Positions 26,668-33,944 of a stretch of 37,728 bases of DNA are shown here, piece by piece; position 1 is the stretch's first letter, and every line of letters starts with the position of its first letter. The stretch is from assembly GCA_009928435.1 (NCBI GenBank), contig JAABNQ010000033.1, positions 1 through 37,728 on the forward strand. The letters are read 5' to 3'. The notes under the pieces are model-generated. The model had not been told where the DNA came from. It ran no database searches and saw nothing but the letters and a program-made list of their open reading frames with translations. Made by a program: the position numbers and the translations under genes. This DNA is from Bacillus sp. HF117_J1_D. GTDB lineage: Bacteria > Bacillota > Bacilli > Bacillales > Bacillaceae_C.

Positions 26668-26750
26668 AAAAGCGCAAGGCGAATGTTGATGAGGAGGAGG
26701 CGTGAAGTCTGCTAGTCGATAGGCGCTGGAGCTGGACGCAGCATAATCTG
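26668..26750 (+). repeat. Probable copy of a widespread Bacillus intergenic repeat
   Basis: The stretch runs from AAAGCGCAAGGCG to ATAGGCGCTGGAGCTGGAC and is richer in G and purines than its surroundings. It resembles the degenerate AAGCGCAAGCGCC...GGCGCTGGAGCTGGAC elements that I recall from many Bacillus intergenic regions. There is no second copy in this window, so the call rests on memory. Confidence 0.4.
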
Positions 26751-26789
26751 ATAAACAAGTTATACATAAGCATAGATTTTTATCAATTC

Positions 26790-26839
26790 CTATACAATCA
26801 AAAAAGAGTCGATAGATCGACTCTTTTTTGATTGTATAG
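26790..26839. terminator. Bidirectional terminator, 23-bp perfect stem
   Basis: Arms at 26790-26812 and 26817-26839 are perfectly complementary around a TAGA loop. The inner stem AGAGTCGA/TCGACTCT is flanked by A6 and T6 runs, so it can stop transcription on either strand. It ends the azlCD operon and may also serve the minus-strand lyase-like gene ending at 26988. Confidence 0.9.
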
Positions 26840-26987
26840 CTAACACCGCAACCGTTGATTCCTCACTTTTTCCTATATCTCACTTTAGTCATCTTACTAT
26901 TATTAATCTCCCGGCCTCCTACTCCACTATCTTTATCACAGAAGTACTCGACACTATGAATCCGTTTTCAACACATGTTACTTTTGA

Positions 26988-28469
26988 CTACGGCGTCTGT
27001 CGCAGATTATTCTTCAACTGATCCTTGCTCCAAAGATCCTTTTGCACTTGTTGAGTCATCCATTTCTCGTCTTGTAAGAGCTTATGTTTAAGGCTCTCTA
27101 GCTGATTGTTCACCTCTTGGGAGATTGATCCGCTATGAACGTTTTTGGCTTCTGCTTTAGTAACAGAGCGCAGGGCATTTTCAATTTTCTCTTGAGGAAT
27201 AGAAATTCTCTTTCCAAACATTTCGATAGACAATTGTTCAATCAGCTCAGCATCCAATTGTTTGAATGACATTTGGTGTTGAAAAATATGATTGATCAGA
27301 TGGCCGATCAACTGGTGTGCCCGCCGTATCGAAATTCTAGCTTCTCCAACAAGCAGATTTGTTAATTCTGTTACAATTGAAGAGTGATCAGAAGCCCTTT
27401 CTAACATTTCTAGCTCTTTAAATTCCATCGTCTGCACGGCTTCTAACAATAATTCTACAGCAGCTTCCACTTCATTTAATGCCGCCCAGAAATACTTGGT
27501 ACTTTCCCTCGCCAAACCTCGGTAATGTCCGTAAGGTATATGAGTTGCCGAAACAACTGCAGCCAATACATGAGATGATTTTGCTTTGATATGCTCAGCA
27601 GTCATCAGACTTTTTTTCTTGTGCATCATTCCGTCGATCACAGTATCTGCGGCTCCAAATTCAACAATTCCATACTCTTCCCTCGACAACATGTACAAAT
27701 CATAGCTTAAGCGATTGATGTGACTCATAAAAATGTTCATCGCAGATAAAGACTCCAGAATATAATCACATGAAGCAATGCCGTCTAATGAGTTTTTCAT
27801 CGTATCCGAGAATCCTAGTAATCTGGCAACCTTGTCTCGATTGATGGAAAAAGCTGTGCCCGCCATTCCCCTTAATCCCAAAGGTGAAACATTGGACTGC
27901 TGCAATGCCTTTTGAATACGAGTAAAATCCCGCTCCAATGCATGAAGAGTCGCTGAAAAATAATTCCCTAGGGTAACCGGCTCCAATGACTGCATATGTA
28001 TATAACCGTTTAAGTCTAAATCACAATAATCGTCAGCCAGTTCTATAAGGATAGTTCGCAGCTTTAATACAAGCTTACAAACCTTCTGTAATCCGTCACG
28101 GCTATTCATCCTTATAACCACAGCATCAAAATCATCCCTGCTTCTACCTATGGATAATTGTCCGGCAACCTCTATGCCGACTCTATCAATCAGTCCCTGT
28201 TCAATATTGAAATACAAGTCCTCCAGATGATGGCCAATCTTCAACTGCTCAACTCCAGCAGCTTGTATGTCTATCAGTGCTTGCATAATGGTGTGACCTG
28301 CTGTTTCTGACACAAGGCCTTCAGACATCAACATGCTTAAATGCGCTTTGTTCACATCCATCATATTCTGAAAGGAACGCTCCATCTCATTCTCAATCGC
28401 AGGTTCGAATAAATAGCGAATGACTTTTTCCGGCAAATCTGAAAAAAGTCTTTCTCTCACTTCATTCAA
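26988..28469 (-). CDS. Argininosuccinate lyase-like protein (fumarase/ASL superfamily), altered signature loop
   Basis: A 493-residue protein with the fold-defining regions of argininosuccinate lyase: GRSRDDFDAVVIRM (108-121; GRSRNDQ in ArgH), GYIHMQSLEPVTLGNY (155-170; His158 matches the conserved His) and SPLGLRGMAGTAF near 195. The mobile signature loop, GSSxMPxKxNP in true family members, reads IDGMMHKKKSLMTAEHIKAKS at 278-298: the catalytic serine pair is replaced by Asp279-Gly280 and the following Pro is lost. It is therefore unlikely to be housekeeping ArgH; other C-N lyases of the superfamily or a non-catalytic paralogue are possible. An AGAAGGAG site supports the ATG. Neighbours are a NodB-fold hydrolase, an MFS transporter and XRE repressors. 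Confidence 0.75.
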   Translation of the reverse strand: MNEVRERLFSDLPEKVIRYLFEPAIENEMERSFQNMMDVNKAHLSMLMSEGLVSETAGHTIMQALIDIQAAGVEQLKIGHHLEDLYFNIEQGLIDRVGIEVAGQLSIGRSRDDFDAVVIRMNSRDGLQKVCKLVLKLRTILIELADDYCDLDLNGYIHMQSLEPVTLGNYFSATLHALERDFTRIQKALQQSNVSPLGLRGMAGTAFSINRDKVARLLGFSDTMKNSLDGIASCDYILESLSAMNIFMSHINRLSYDLYMLSREEYGIVEFGAADTVIDGMMHKKKSLMTAEHIKAKSSHVLAAVVSATHIPYGHYRGLARESTKYFWAALNEVEAAVELLLEAVQTMEFKELEMLERASDHSSIVTELTNLLVGEARISIRRAHQLIGHLINHIFQHQMSFKQLDAELIEQLSIEMFGKRISIPQEKIENALRSVTKAEAKNVHSGSISQEVNNQLESLKHKLLQDEKWMTQQVQKDLWSKDQLKNNLRQTP

Positions 28470-28550
28470 CTCCTTCTGAAAAATACAATCATTTGGTTAT
28501 ATGGATGCTCAAACAATTACATTCATGAAAGGAGAGTCACTTAGACTTTG

Positions 28551-28684
28551 TAATCAAATGCGTCCTAGCGTATTTGAGCCCATTAAATTGTGGAATCCAC
28601 CAGAGGCTTTAACTTATTCAGCTATGGTTTGGAACCCACTGGATGGAATACCTAGATGGGCGACTTCTACTGAATGAAGTTAAG
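28551..28684 (+). repeat. Dispersed hairpin-rich repeat, copy 3 (internally deleted)
   Basis: Begins ATCAAATGCG with the AAATGCG/CGTATTT hairpin and ends ACTTCTACTGAATGAAGTTAA. It lacks the AGATTTT-to-AAAATCT block of copy 1 but keeps the CACCAGAGGCTTTAACTTATTCAG part and the following degenerate hairpin. It lies upstream of the lyase-like gene and downstream of a small XRE gene; the rest of that 336-bp gap shows no gene. Confidence 0.65.
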
Positions 28685-28790
28685 CCGGTCAATGCTAAAA
28701 TTTAACCATTCGCTGCTGCGAAAACTGCAAATCAGGATGTATCGCTGCGTTCAAAATTAGAGAAGGATACAGTTAACACCATTCTAAATT

Positions 28791-29102
28791 TTAACTTTTC
28801 GTTTATTATTTATCCTCTCGAAAAAATAATGATACTGGTACATCCAGCACAGCAGCAATCAATTCTAACTCAACTGTCGTTATCGGGCGTCTCCCTCTTT
28901 CTTTCATACTGTAGGCCTGTACAGTAATACCAAGAGCATTGGCTATCACGGCTTGTTTTACATTTTTGGATCTTCTTACCTCTCTAATTCTCTCATGTAA
29001 CAAGAATAGATCACCACCGTAATTAAACGAAAAGTTTAATATATAGCTTCATTATATATACAAAAAGTTTAAAGTCAAGTAATTGTCTAAACTTTTTGTT
29101 TA
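28791..29102. promoter_or_regulatory. Cluster of TAAAC-N5-GTTTA sites around divergent XRE genes
   Basis: Four related dyads flank the small XRE genes: TTAAC-ttttc-GTTTA (28791-28805, just after the stop codon of the minus-strand gene), TAAAC-gaaaa-GTTTA (29024-29038), TATAC-aaaaa-GTTTA (29057-29071) and TAAAC-ttttt-GTTTA (29088-29102). The last two also form a 12-bp inverted repeat, ACAAAAAGTTTA / TAAACTTTTTGT. Three lie in the divergent promoter gap, as expected for autoregulating repressors. Confidence 0.6.
28806..29003 (-). CDS. Small XRE family DNA-binding protein
   Basis: A 65-residue protein that is almost only a Cro/C1-type helix-turn-helix: RIREVRRSKNVKQAVIANAL, then GITVQAYSMKERGRRPITTVELELIAAVLDV and a short tail ending SLFFREDK. 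The start is a TTG at 29003 with a GGTGGTGATC ribosome-site-like stretch upstream. It is divergent from a second XRE gene at 29164, an arrangement like a phage or mobile-element control switch, and shares the operator cluster described at 28791-29102. Confidence 0.85.
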   Translation of the reverse strand: MLHERIREVRRSKNVKQAVIANALGITVQAYSMKERGRRPITTVELELIAAVLDVPVSLFFREDK

Positions 29103-29500
29103 AAATACTTAACATAGCGTTTATTTGATGTAAACTATCTGTATCATGATGAAACGGTGATGTATGATGAGTTTAGGCTCTCGCTTGAAAAAAGAAAGAG
29201 AAAGAAGAAGCTGGTCGCAAATTTATGTAGCCGAAAAAATCGGAATAACCAATGCGGTCTTATCCAACTACGAACGGAACTATCGGGATCCTGACACCGA
29301 AACCCTAAAAAAATTAGCTCTATTATATGAAGTGACAACAGATTATCTACTAGGCATTACTGATAACCCTGCAACAACTAAAGAAAACAATGAATTTCCA
29401 ACCATCATTAAGGACCCCGAACTTGAGCGCTGGCATAAGGAATTACCGAAATCCGATGAAGAGGACTTGCGTAAACTGAGGCAGATGTGGGAGATTATTA
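29050..29500 (+). repeat. Direct duplication, copy A (XRE gene with upstream region)
   Basis: This ~450-bp segment is nearly identical to 32723-33172. It covers the dyad-rich upstream region and almost all of the XRE coding sequence. Similarity starts at TTATATATACAAA and stops about eight codons before the end of the gene. Differences inside the gene are few and mostly at third codon positions. Confidence 0.9.
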
Positions 29501-29523
29501 AAAGTAAGGGAGACAATGACTAA
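29164..29523 (+). CDS. XRE family repressor, copy A
   Basis: A 119-residue repressor of the phage/ICE type. The N-terminal helix-turn-helix reads LGSRLKKERERRSWSQIYVA then EKIGITNAVLSNYERNYRDP, followed by YEVTTDYLLGITDNP, a hallmark of B. subtilis Xre/SknR/ImmR-type repressors. The C-terminal third is charged (DEEDLRKLRQMWEII) and may mediate oligomerisation. Two ATGs in tandem (29164, 29167) both follow CGGTGATG. Nearly identical to the gene at 32836: one clear internal substitution, Asn against Asp near residue 76, plus a different C-terminal tail (KSKGDND here). Divergent from the small XRE gene at 28806. Confidence 0.9.
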   Translation: MMSLGSRLKKERERRSWSQIYVAEKIGITNAVLSNYERNYRDPDTETLKKLALLYEVTTDYLLGITDNPATTKENNEFPTIIKDPELERWHKELPKSDEEDLRKLRQMWEIIKSKGDND

Positions 29524-29544
29524 CCGATTTTATCCAAAACAATA

Positions 29545-29611
29545 AATCCCTTACGATCGGGGAACAGACGGATCCCTGCCCCAATCCAACGTAAAGGGAT
29601 CCCCTGTTCCA
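29545..29611. other. Structured intergenic stretch with competing stems
   Basis: Just downstream of XRE copy A, several segments can pair in mutually exclusive ways. ATCCCTTACG (29546-29555) pairs with CGTAAAGGGAT (29590-29600), GGAACAG (29561-29567) with CTGTTCC (29604-29610), and GGATCCC (29570-29576) with GGGATCC (29597-29603). The first two cross, as in an H-type pseudoknot. No T run follows, so it is not a typical terminator. It is absent after XRE copy B. Confidence 0.45.
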
Positions 29612-29695
29612 CCTTTTAACACAAGCTGTTTGTATACTAAACCATGCTGATTTCGTCATTCTCTTGATAACTTTTATCTGATCATTTTTATCCCA

Positions 29696-30592
29696 TCAAC
29701 TATTTTTCAATGAGCATTCTCTGGCGAAGCTTTTTTGGCTTTCATCCGCTCTCTCAAAAACATTATACATATTCCCTAAGGTAGTAAACCATGCACCATT
29801 AGACTCCATATATTGAATAAAACGTTCTAATTCTTTTATAAAATGTGCCCGACCGCTTGTTTGGGGGTGTAATGTTAAGATAAAGCAAGCACCGTCTAGC
29901 TTACAGGCATAATCATAAGTTGATTTCCATCTTTCAAAAACTTCGTGAACAGATCTTAATCCATCTTCTCCTTGATCGCCTACAAACTCTTGTGTAGGAA
30001 AATCATCCAAATACCATGACACTGGTATTTCTAATATTTTACTAGGAGGGCCGTATACATTTCCTTTATCTGCATGTACCTGAACTGGACGAATCCAATA
30101 AGGGTGAAAATCATTCCCCATCAGACTACTATCATAGTTAAATCCATATTCCTCCAATATGCTGAGTGTATTCTCACTAAAATCCCATGCAGGGGACCGA
30201 TAACCTCTTGGTGTAACACCGATTCTTTGTAGTGCTTCTAAGCCTTTTTCCATAATAGTTTTTTCTTCATCATAAGTTAATTCCGTTACATTCTCATGAG
30301 CGTACCCGTGGTGACAAATCTCGTGGCCTTGAGTAACTACCTCTTTACAAATATCGGTATATGTATCGATCGTATGGCCAGGAATACACCAAGACGTTTG
30401 TATATGATACTTTTCAAATAATCTAAGCAATCGTGGAGCCCCCACTGCCGCTCCAAACTCCCCCCTCGACATATAAGCAGGAGAATAAAGCTTATAGGTT
30501 CCCAACCAAACAGAGGCCGCATCGAAATCACACCCAATATTAACGGCTACACGCTTTCCTTCAGGCAATCTTAATTTACCGGAAATCTGCAT
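29696..30592 (-). CDS. NodB-fold polysaccharide deacetylase-like hydrolase
   Basis: A 298-residue protein of the NodB/polysaccharide deacetylase superfamily, closest in layout to the PuuE-allantoinase, cyclic imidase and HpPgdA branch: no signal peptide, an N-terminal VNIGCDFDAASVW stretch and about 295 residues. Motifs are intact: Asp22/Asp24 in CDFD, His95 and His99 in HHGYAHEN, RSPAWDFSE near 132-140. It could act on a cyclic imide or ureide instead of a sugar polymer, but the substrate is open. I start at ATG 30592, seven nt after GGGAGG; a frame opening upstream adds 39 residues without a ribosome site. It lies between XRE copy A and an MFS transporter gene. Confidence 0.85.
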   Translation of the reverse strand: MQISGKLRLPEGKRVAVNIGCDFDAASVWLGTYKLYSPAYMSRGEFGAAVGAPRLLRLFEKYHIQTSWCIPGHTIDTYTDICKEVVTQGHEICHHGYAHENVTELTYDEEKTIMEKGLEALQRIGVTPRGYRSPAWDFSENTLSILEEYGFNYDSSLMGNDFHPYWIRPVQVHADKGNVYGPPSKILEIPVSWYLDDFPTQEFVGDQGEDGLRSVHEVFERWKSTYDYACKLDGACFILTLHPQTSGRAHFIKELERFIQYMESNGAWFTTLGNMYNVFERADESQKSFARECSLKNS

Positions 30593-31002
30593 GAAACATC
30601 CTCCCTCAAGTAGTTTTAGTCTTCTTTCTGCTGAGACAAGCTTTTTGCCTTCACGTCCGGACAAACACCTCAAAAATGAATTGACGGTTTTTAATTTTTG
30701 TATGATCAAGCAGTCACCAAAGTACTATAGCCATCAATACAATTGATTTACTTTTTACAGCTTTAAAGGGAATTTAGCAGTAACTATATAAGTATTTGAT
30801 ACGAAAAAAATGATGCTCATTTCTTATGTCAAATTTGTACAGAACTCAGATACTAATGTTAAAAACGCTTTCAAGATGGATGTCTAAATCAATAAAGCAG
30901 CCCCTTTTTGGAACCGAGTCCTGTTAAAGCCTCATATTTCCTAAAAAGAGGCGCCTTACGGATGACAATATTCTCATTCAACAGAAAAACCTAACATACC
31001 TC
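30593..31002. other. Intergenic, no gene seen
   Basis: About 410 bp between the NodB-fold gene and the MFS gene, both on the minus strand. It is AT-rich, with no open frame having a ribosome site and no convincing terminator or promoter. Confidence 0.4.
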
Positions 31003-32406
31003 TTACAATCCACTTATATTTTTTGTGTCCCGAGACGCACTTGAAGGATCACCCGCGATTTTTGTAAGCTCCAGACCAGTGGTCTTCATCCCTCCAATGA
31101 GAATAATCAGACCCGAACTTAAAACAATCGCTGCCAATACGTATAAGGTGCCGATTCCACCTATCGCATTTAATAAAGCCACTGTCAAGAAAGGAGCAAT
31201 AATTCCACCTATTTGACCGCCTCCCTCAGTGACCGCCACTCCGGTTGTTCTAACACGAGTTGGGAATATCTCTGCCATATAAACATAGCCTGCCGAATTC
31301 GCGGCAATCATCATAGAGCACATAAAAGCGCCTAATATGACCATGAAGTTGCTTGACACCATAGTCATCATACATAGTGCTCCCGCGAACACTACTGTCA
31401 CAAAGAACATAAAATACTTTCTTTCTACCTTATCAATTAGAAGTAAAGCGATCAGAGCACCAACTGGGGTACCCAAATAACCTAAGGCAGTAAACAGAAG
31501 TCCAGAAGAGGCAGTATTACCAGATTCAATTAATATTGTAGGTGCATAACTCAGATAAGCATAAGTAGTGATAAGCCAAACTAGCCAAAATGCTAACGTA
31601 ACAACGGTCCGTTTCAAATATGGAGGTGAAAATAAAGTTTTGGTTACGCTCCCACCGCTTTCTTCTTCCGGAGGAACGACAGGTACAGGCGGTAATTCTT
31701 TACCCGTTTTCTGTCTGACTCTTCTTTCCATATCAGCTACTAATTGCTCTGCTTCCTCTGCCCTTCCATTTATGACTAACCATCTTGCTGATTCAGGAAG
31801 AAAACGCGCTCTCATAAATATCAGAACAATGGCCACTAGAGCTCCCAGGCCAAAAATGATTCGCCACCCATTCTCCAAATTTATCAACGCTATTGAAATG
31901 AAGGGCGTAACGGTTAAACCAGCAGCTCCCCAAAAATACATCAACTGAAGATATTTTCCTCTACTTTTAGATGGGGAAAATTCCGTAATGATTGTGGATG
32001 CTATAGCTATTTCAGCTCCTGTTCCAACTCCTGTTATAAACCGGAATATAGATAGCGACCACAAATCCCAGGCAAACGCCGAAAGAAACCCACCTATGGC
32101 TACAATTAATACAGTATATAAGAGGGCTTTTCTACGCCCAACACGATCTGCAACCAATGATAACAGGTAATCCCCTATCACATATCCAATTAAATATAAG
32201 GTAACTGGATAAGCAGCTTCGGTTGCAGTTAATTGAAACACTTCAGTTATTTTCGGTAACGTGAAACCGATTACACTAATATCAAAGTATACGAAAAAAT
32301 ACGATAATCCTATGACTAAAAAGGTAATATTACTAAAACCCAATGTAGGTAATCTATCAATTCTTGCATTCAAATCGGCAACCTTTTGACCATAAGTAGC
32401 ACTCAT
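31003..32406 (-). CDS. MFS transporter, sugar/aromatic acid porter type
   Basis: A 467-residue major facilitator with twelve predicted helices. The loop 2-3 signature is GDYLLSLVADRVGRRKALLY; the cytoplasmic helix 5 region has PSKSRGKYLQL, and helix 11 GYVYMAEIFPTRVRTTGVAV resembles the sugar-porter/aromatic-acid porter motif PTRxRxxG. A long central loop (about 210-255) is charged and Pro-rich. The ATG follows GGGGGCAAAGG. A TTAAC-N5-GTTTA dyad lies about 95 bp upstream, suggesting control by the nearby XRE repressors. Probably carries the substrate of the adjacent NodB-fold hydrolase or lyase-like protein (inference). Confidence 0.88.
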   Translation of the reverse strand: MSATYGQKVADLNARIDRLPTLGFSNITFLVIGLSYFFVYFDISVIGFTLPKITEVFQLTATEAAYPVTLYLIGYVIGDYLLSLVADRVGRRKALLYTVLIVAIGGFLSAFAWDLWSLSIFRFITGVGTGAEIAIASTIITEFSPSKSRGKYLQLMYFWGAAGLTVTPFISIALINLENGWRIIFGLGALVAIVLIFMRARFLPESARWLVINGRAEEAEQLVADMERRVRQKTGKELPPVPVVPPEEESGGSVTKTLFSPPYLKRTVVTLAFWLVWLITTYAYLSYAPTILIESGNTASSGLLFTALGYLGTPVGALIALLLIDKVERKYFMFFVTVVFAGALCMMTMVSSNFMVILGAFMCSMMIAANSAGYVYMAEIFPTRVRTTGVAVTEGGGQIGGIIAPFLTVALLNAIGGIGTLYVLAAIVLSSGLIILIGGMKTTGLELTKIAGDPSSASRDTKNISGL

Positions 32407-32499
32407 ACCTTTGCCCCCTTGTTGAAATCAATAATTATGTTTTTTCAGAATATTGATAGTGATATTTTTTCCTCTATCCACCCTACACTTTAAACATTT

Positions 32500-32774
32500 T
32501 TAACTTTACGTTTATTAAATCCCCAGAGATTTACACAATACAACTAGCTCTGTAAAGAGCTACTCAAATTGAGAGATCATAGAGAGCCCACTGTACCTCC
32601 TTCACAACTTTATTTTTCAGAATAACCTCCAGCATATTTTACATGCGTAGCTATTCTTAGCTTTTCATATTCCAAATATCATCACCTCTCATAAATAAAC
32701 GTAAAGTTTAAATTCATAATTCAATTATATATACAAAGAGTTTAATGTCAAGCCAACAATAAACTTTTTGTTTA
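32500..32774. promoter_or_regulatory. Second cluster of TAAAC-N5-GTTTA sites
   Basis: Dyads at 32500-32514 (TTAAC-tttac-GTTTA), 32696-32710 (TAAAC-gtaaa-GTTTA), 32730-32744 (TATAC-aaaga-GTTTA) and 32760-32774 (TAAAC-ttttt-GTTTA) lie between the MFS gene (minus) and XRE copy B (plus). The last two match sites in the first cluster because they lie in the duplication; the first two lie outside it, so they are not explained by the copying. Confidence 0.6.
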
Positions 32775-33172
32775 AAATACTTAACATAGCGTTTATTTGA
32801 TGTAAACTATCTGTATCATGATGAAACGGTGATGTATGATGAGTTTAGGCTCTCGCTTGAAAAAAGAAAGAGAAAGAAGAAGCTGGTCGCAGATTTATGT
32901 AGCCGAAAAAATCGGAATAACCAATGCGGTCTTATCCAACTACGAACGGAACTATCGGGATCCTGATACCGAAACCCTAAAGAAATTAGCTCTATTATAT
33001 GAAGTGACAACAGATTATCTACTAGGCATTACTGATAACCCTGCAACGACTAAAGAAGACAATGAATTTCCAACCATCATCAAGGACCCCGAACTTGAGC
33101 GCTGGCATAAGGAATTACCGAAATCCGATGAAGAGGATTTGCGTAAACTGAGGAAAGTGTGGGAAATTCTCA
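32723..33172 (+). repeat. Direct duplication, copy B (XRE gene with upstream region)
   Basis: Second copy of the segment at 29050-29500, in the same orientation and about 3.67 kb further on. The pair brackets the NodB-fold hydrolase and MFS genes. A short stretch at about 32750-32760 differs and carries an indel; the coding part differs mainly at silent positions. Confidence 0.9.
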
Positions 33173-33195
33173 ACGGAAATGAGAATAACAAATAG
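32836..33195 (+). CDS. XRE family repressor, copy B
   Basis: A 119-residue near-twin of the repressor at 29164: the same helix-turn-helix (SWSQIYVAEKIGITNAVLSN) and the same TTDYLLGITDNP region. Copy B has Asp instead of Asn near residue 76 and a different end, RKVWEILNGNENNK. Base differences in the shared part are mostly silent, implying selection on the protein after duplication or recent gene conversion. It is divergent from the MFS gene and followed within 70 bp by repeat array 3. Confidence 0.9.
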   Translation: MMSLGSRLKKERERRSWSQIYVAEKIGITNAVLSNYERNYRDPDTETLKKLALLYEVTTDYLLGITDNPATTKEDNEFPTIIKDPELERWHKELPKSDEEDLRKLRKVWEILNGNENNK

Positions 33196-33260
33196 CCGAT
33201 CATATAGAAAGCATCAGGACAAAAATAAATATATGTAAGTCAAAACGATACAGAATATAA

Positions 33261-33740
33261 AAATACTATCCGGGAAACGAAAATACTGTCCGAAATTCGG
33301 GTATACTGTCCGAAATTCGAAAATACTAGCCTAAATTCGGGTATACTGTCCGAAATCCAGGAATACTAGCCTAAATTCGAGAATACTATCCGAATTTAGG
33401 CATATACTGTCCGAAGGTTAGATAATACTATCCGTTTTTTCGAAATACTATCCAGTATTTTAAAATACTGGCCAGGATTCAAAGATACTGTCCGAAATTC
33501 GAGAATACTAGCCGAAATCTAGGAATACTGTCCAAAATTCGAAAATACTAGCCTAAATTCGGGAATACTATCCGAATTCAGACATGTACTGTCCGAAGGT
33601 TAGATAATACTATCCGTTTTTTGAAATACTGGCCAGAAATCCAAAATACTGGCCGGGATTCTAAAATACTATCCGCAATCCGGTAATACTGTCCAAAATC
33701 CGCAGAATACTATCTTTAATACGAAAATACTGTTCGAAAC
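33261..33740 (+). repeat. 20-21 bp periodic TACTRKCC array, array 3
   Basis: Twenty-four ATACTNNCC-type units (one GTACT, the last two decayed) begin at 33263, 33283, 33303, 33323, 33343, 33363, 33383, 33404, 33425, 33445 and so on at 20-21 bp steps to 33727. Core variants TACTGTCC, TACTATCC, TACTAGCC and TACTGGCC all occur. Spacers are mostly GAAATTCGGG or TAAATTCGAG. A block near 33362-33445 recurs about 182 bp later (33544-33626), showing growth by segmental duplication. It lies between XRE copy B (plus) and the glutamate decarboxylase gene (minus). Confidence 0.9.
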
Positions 33741-33862
33741 CTGGAAAAGCTGATGCACTTGTTTCAAATTTAACTTATATTGCTATCCTATTTGCCATCA
33801 GCCTCTTCCAAAAACATTCATTCTTCTACCGAAGGCCTTCGTGGCAACACCTTATTACCTTG

Positions 33863-33898
33863 AAAAACTAGGTTCGCTCAGTGCCGAACCTAGTTTTT
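33863..33898. terminator. Bidirectional terminator with 14-bp stem
   Basis: AAAAACTAGGTTCG (33863-33876) and CGAACCTAGTTTTT (33885-33898) are perfectly complementary with an 8-nt loop. A and T runs at the ends allow termination on either strand. It follows array 3. Confidence 0.85.
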
Positions 33899-33944
33899 TA
33901 AATTTTATTTAAGAGCTTGTAAAGTTTGTGTAAAAATACTTTTT

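Noticed and set aside
30593-30709. A 39-residue extension of the NodB-fold hydrolase
   Set aside because: GGGAGG with good spacing precedes ATG 30592 and no ribosome site precedes the longer start.
31568-31948. Long plus-strand frames opposite the MFS, NhaC, AtoE and other membrane-protein genes
   Set aside because: They are antisense shadows of hydrophobic coding sequence, with no ribosome sites and no recognisable domains.
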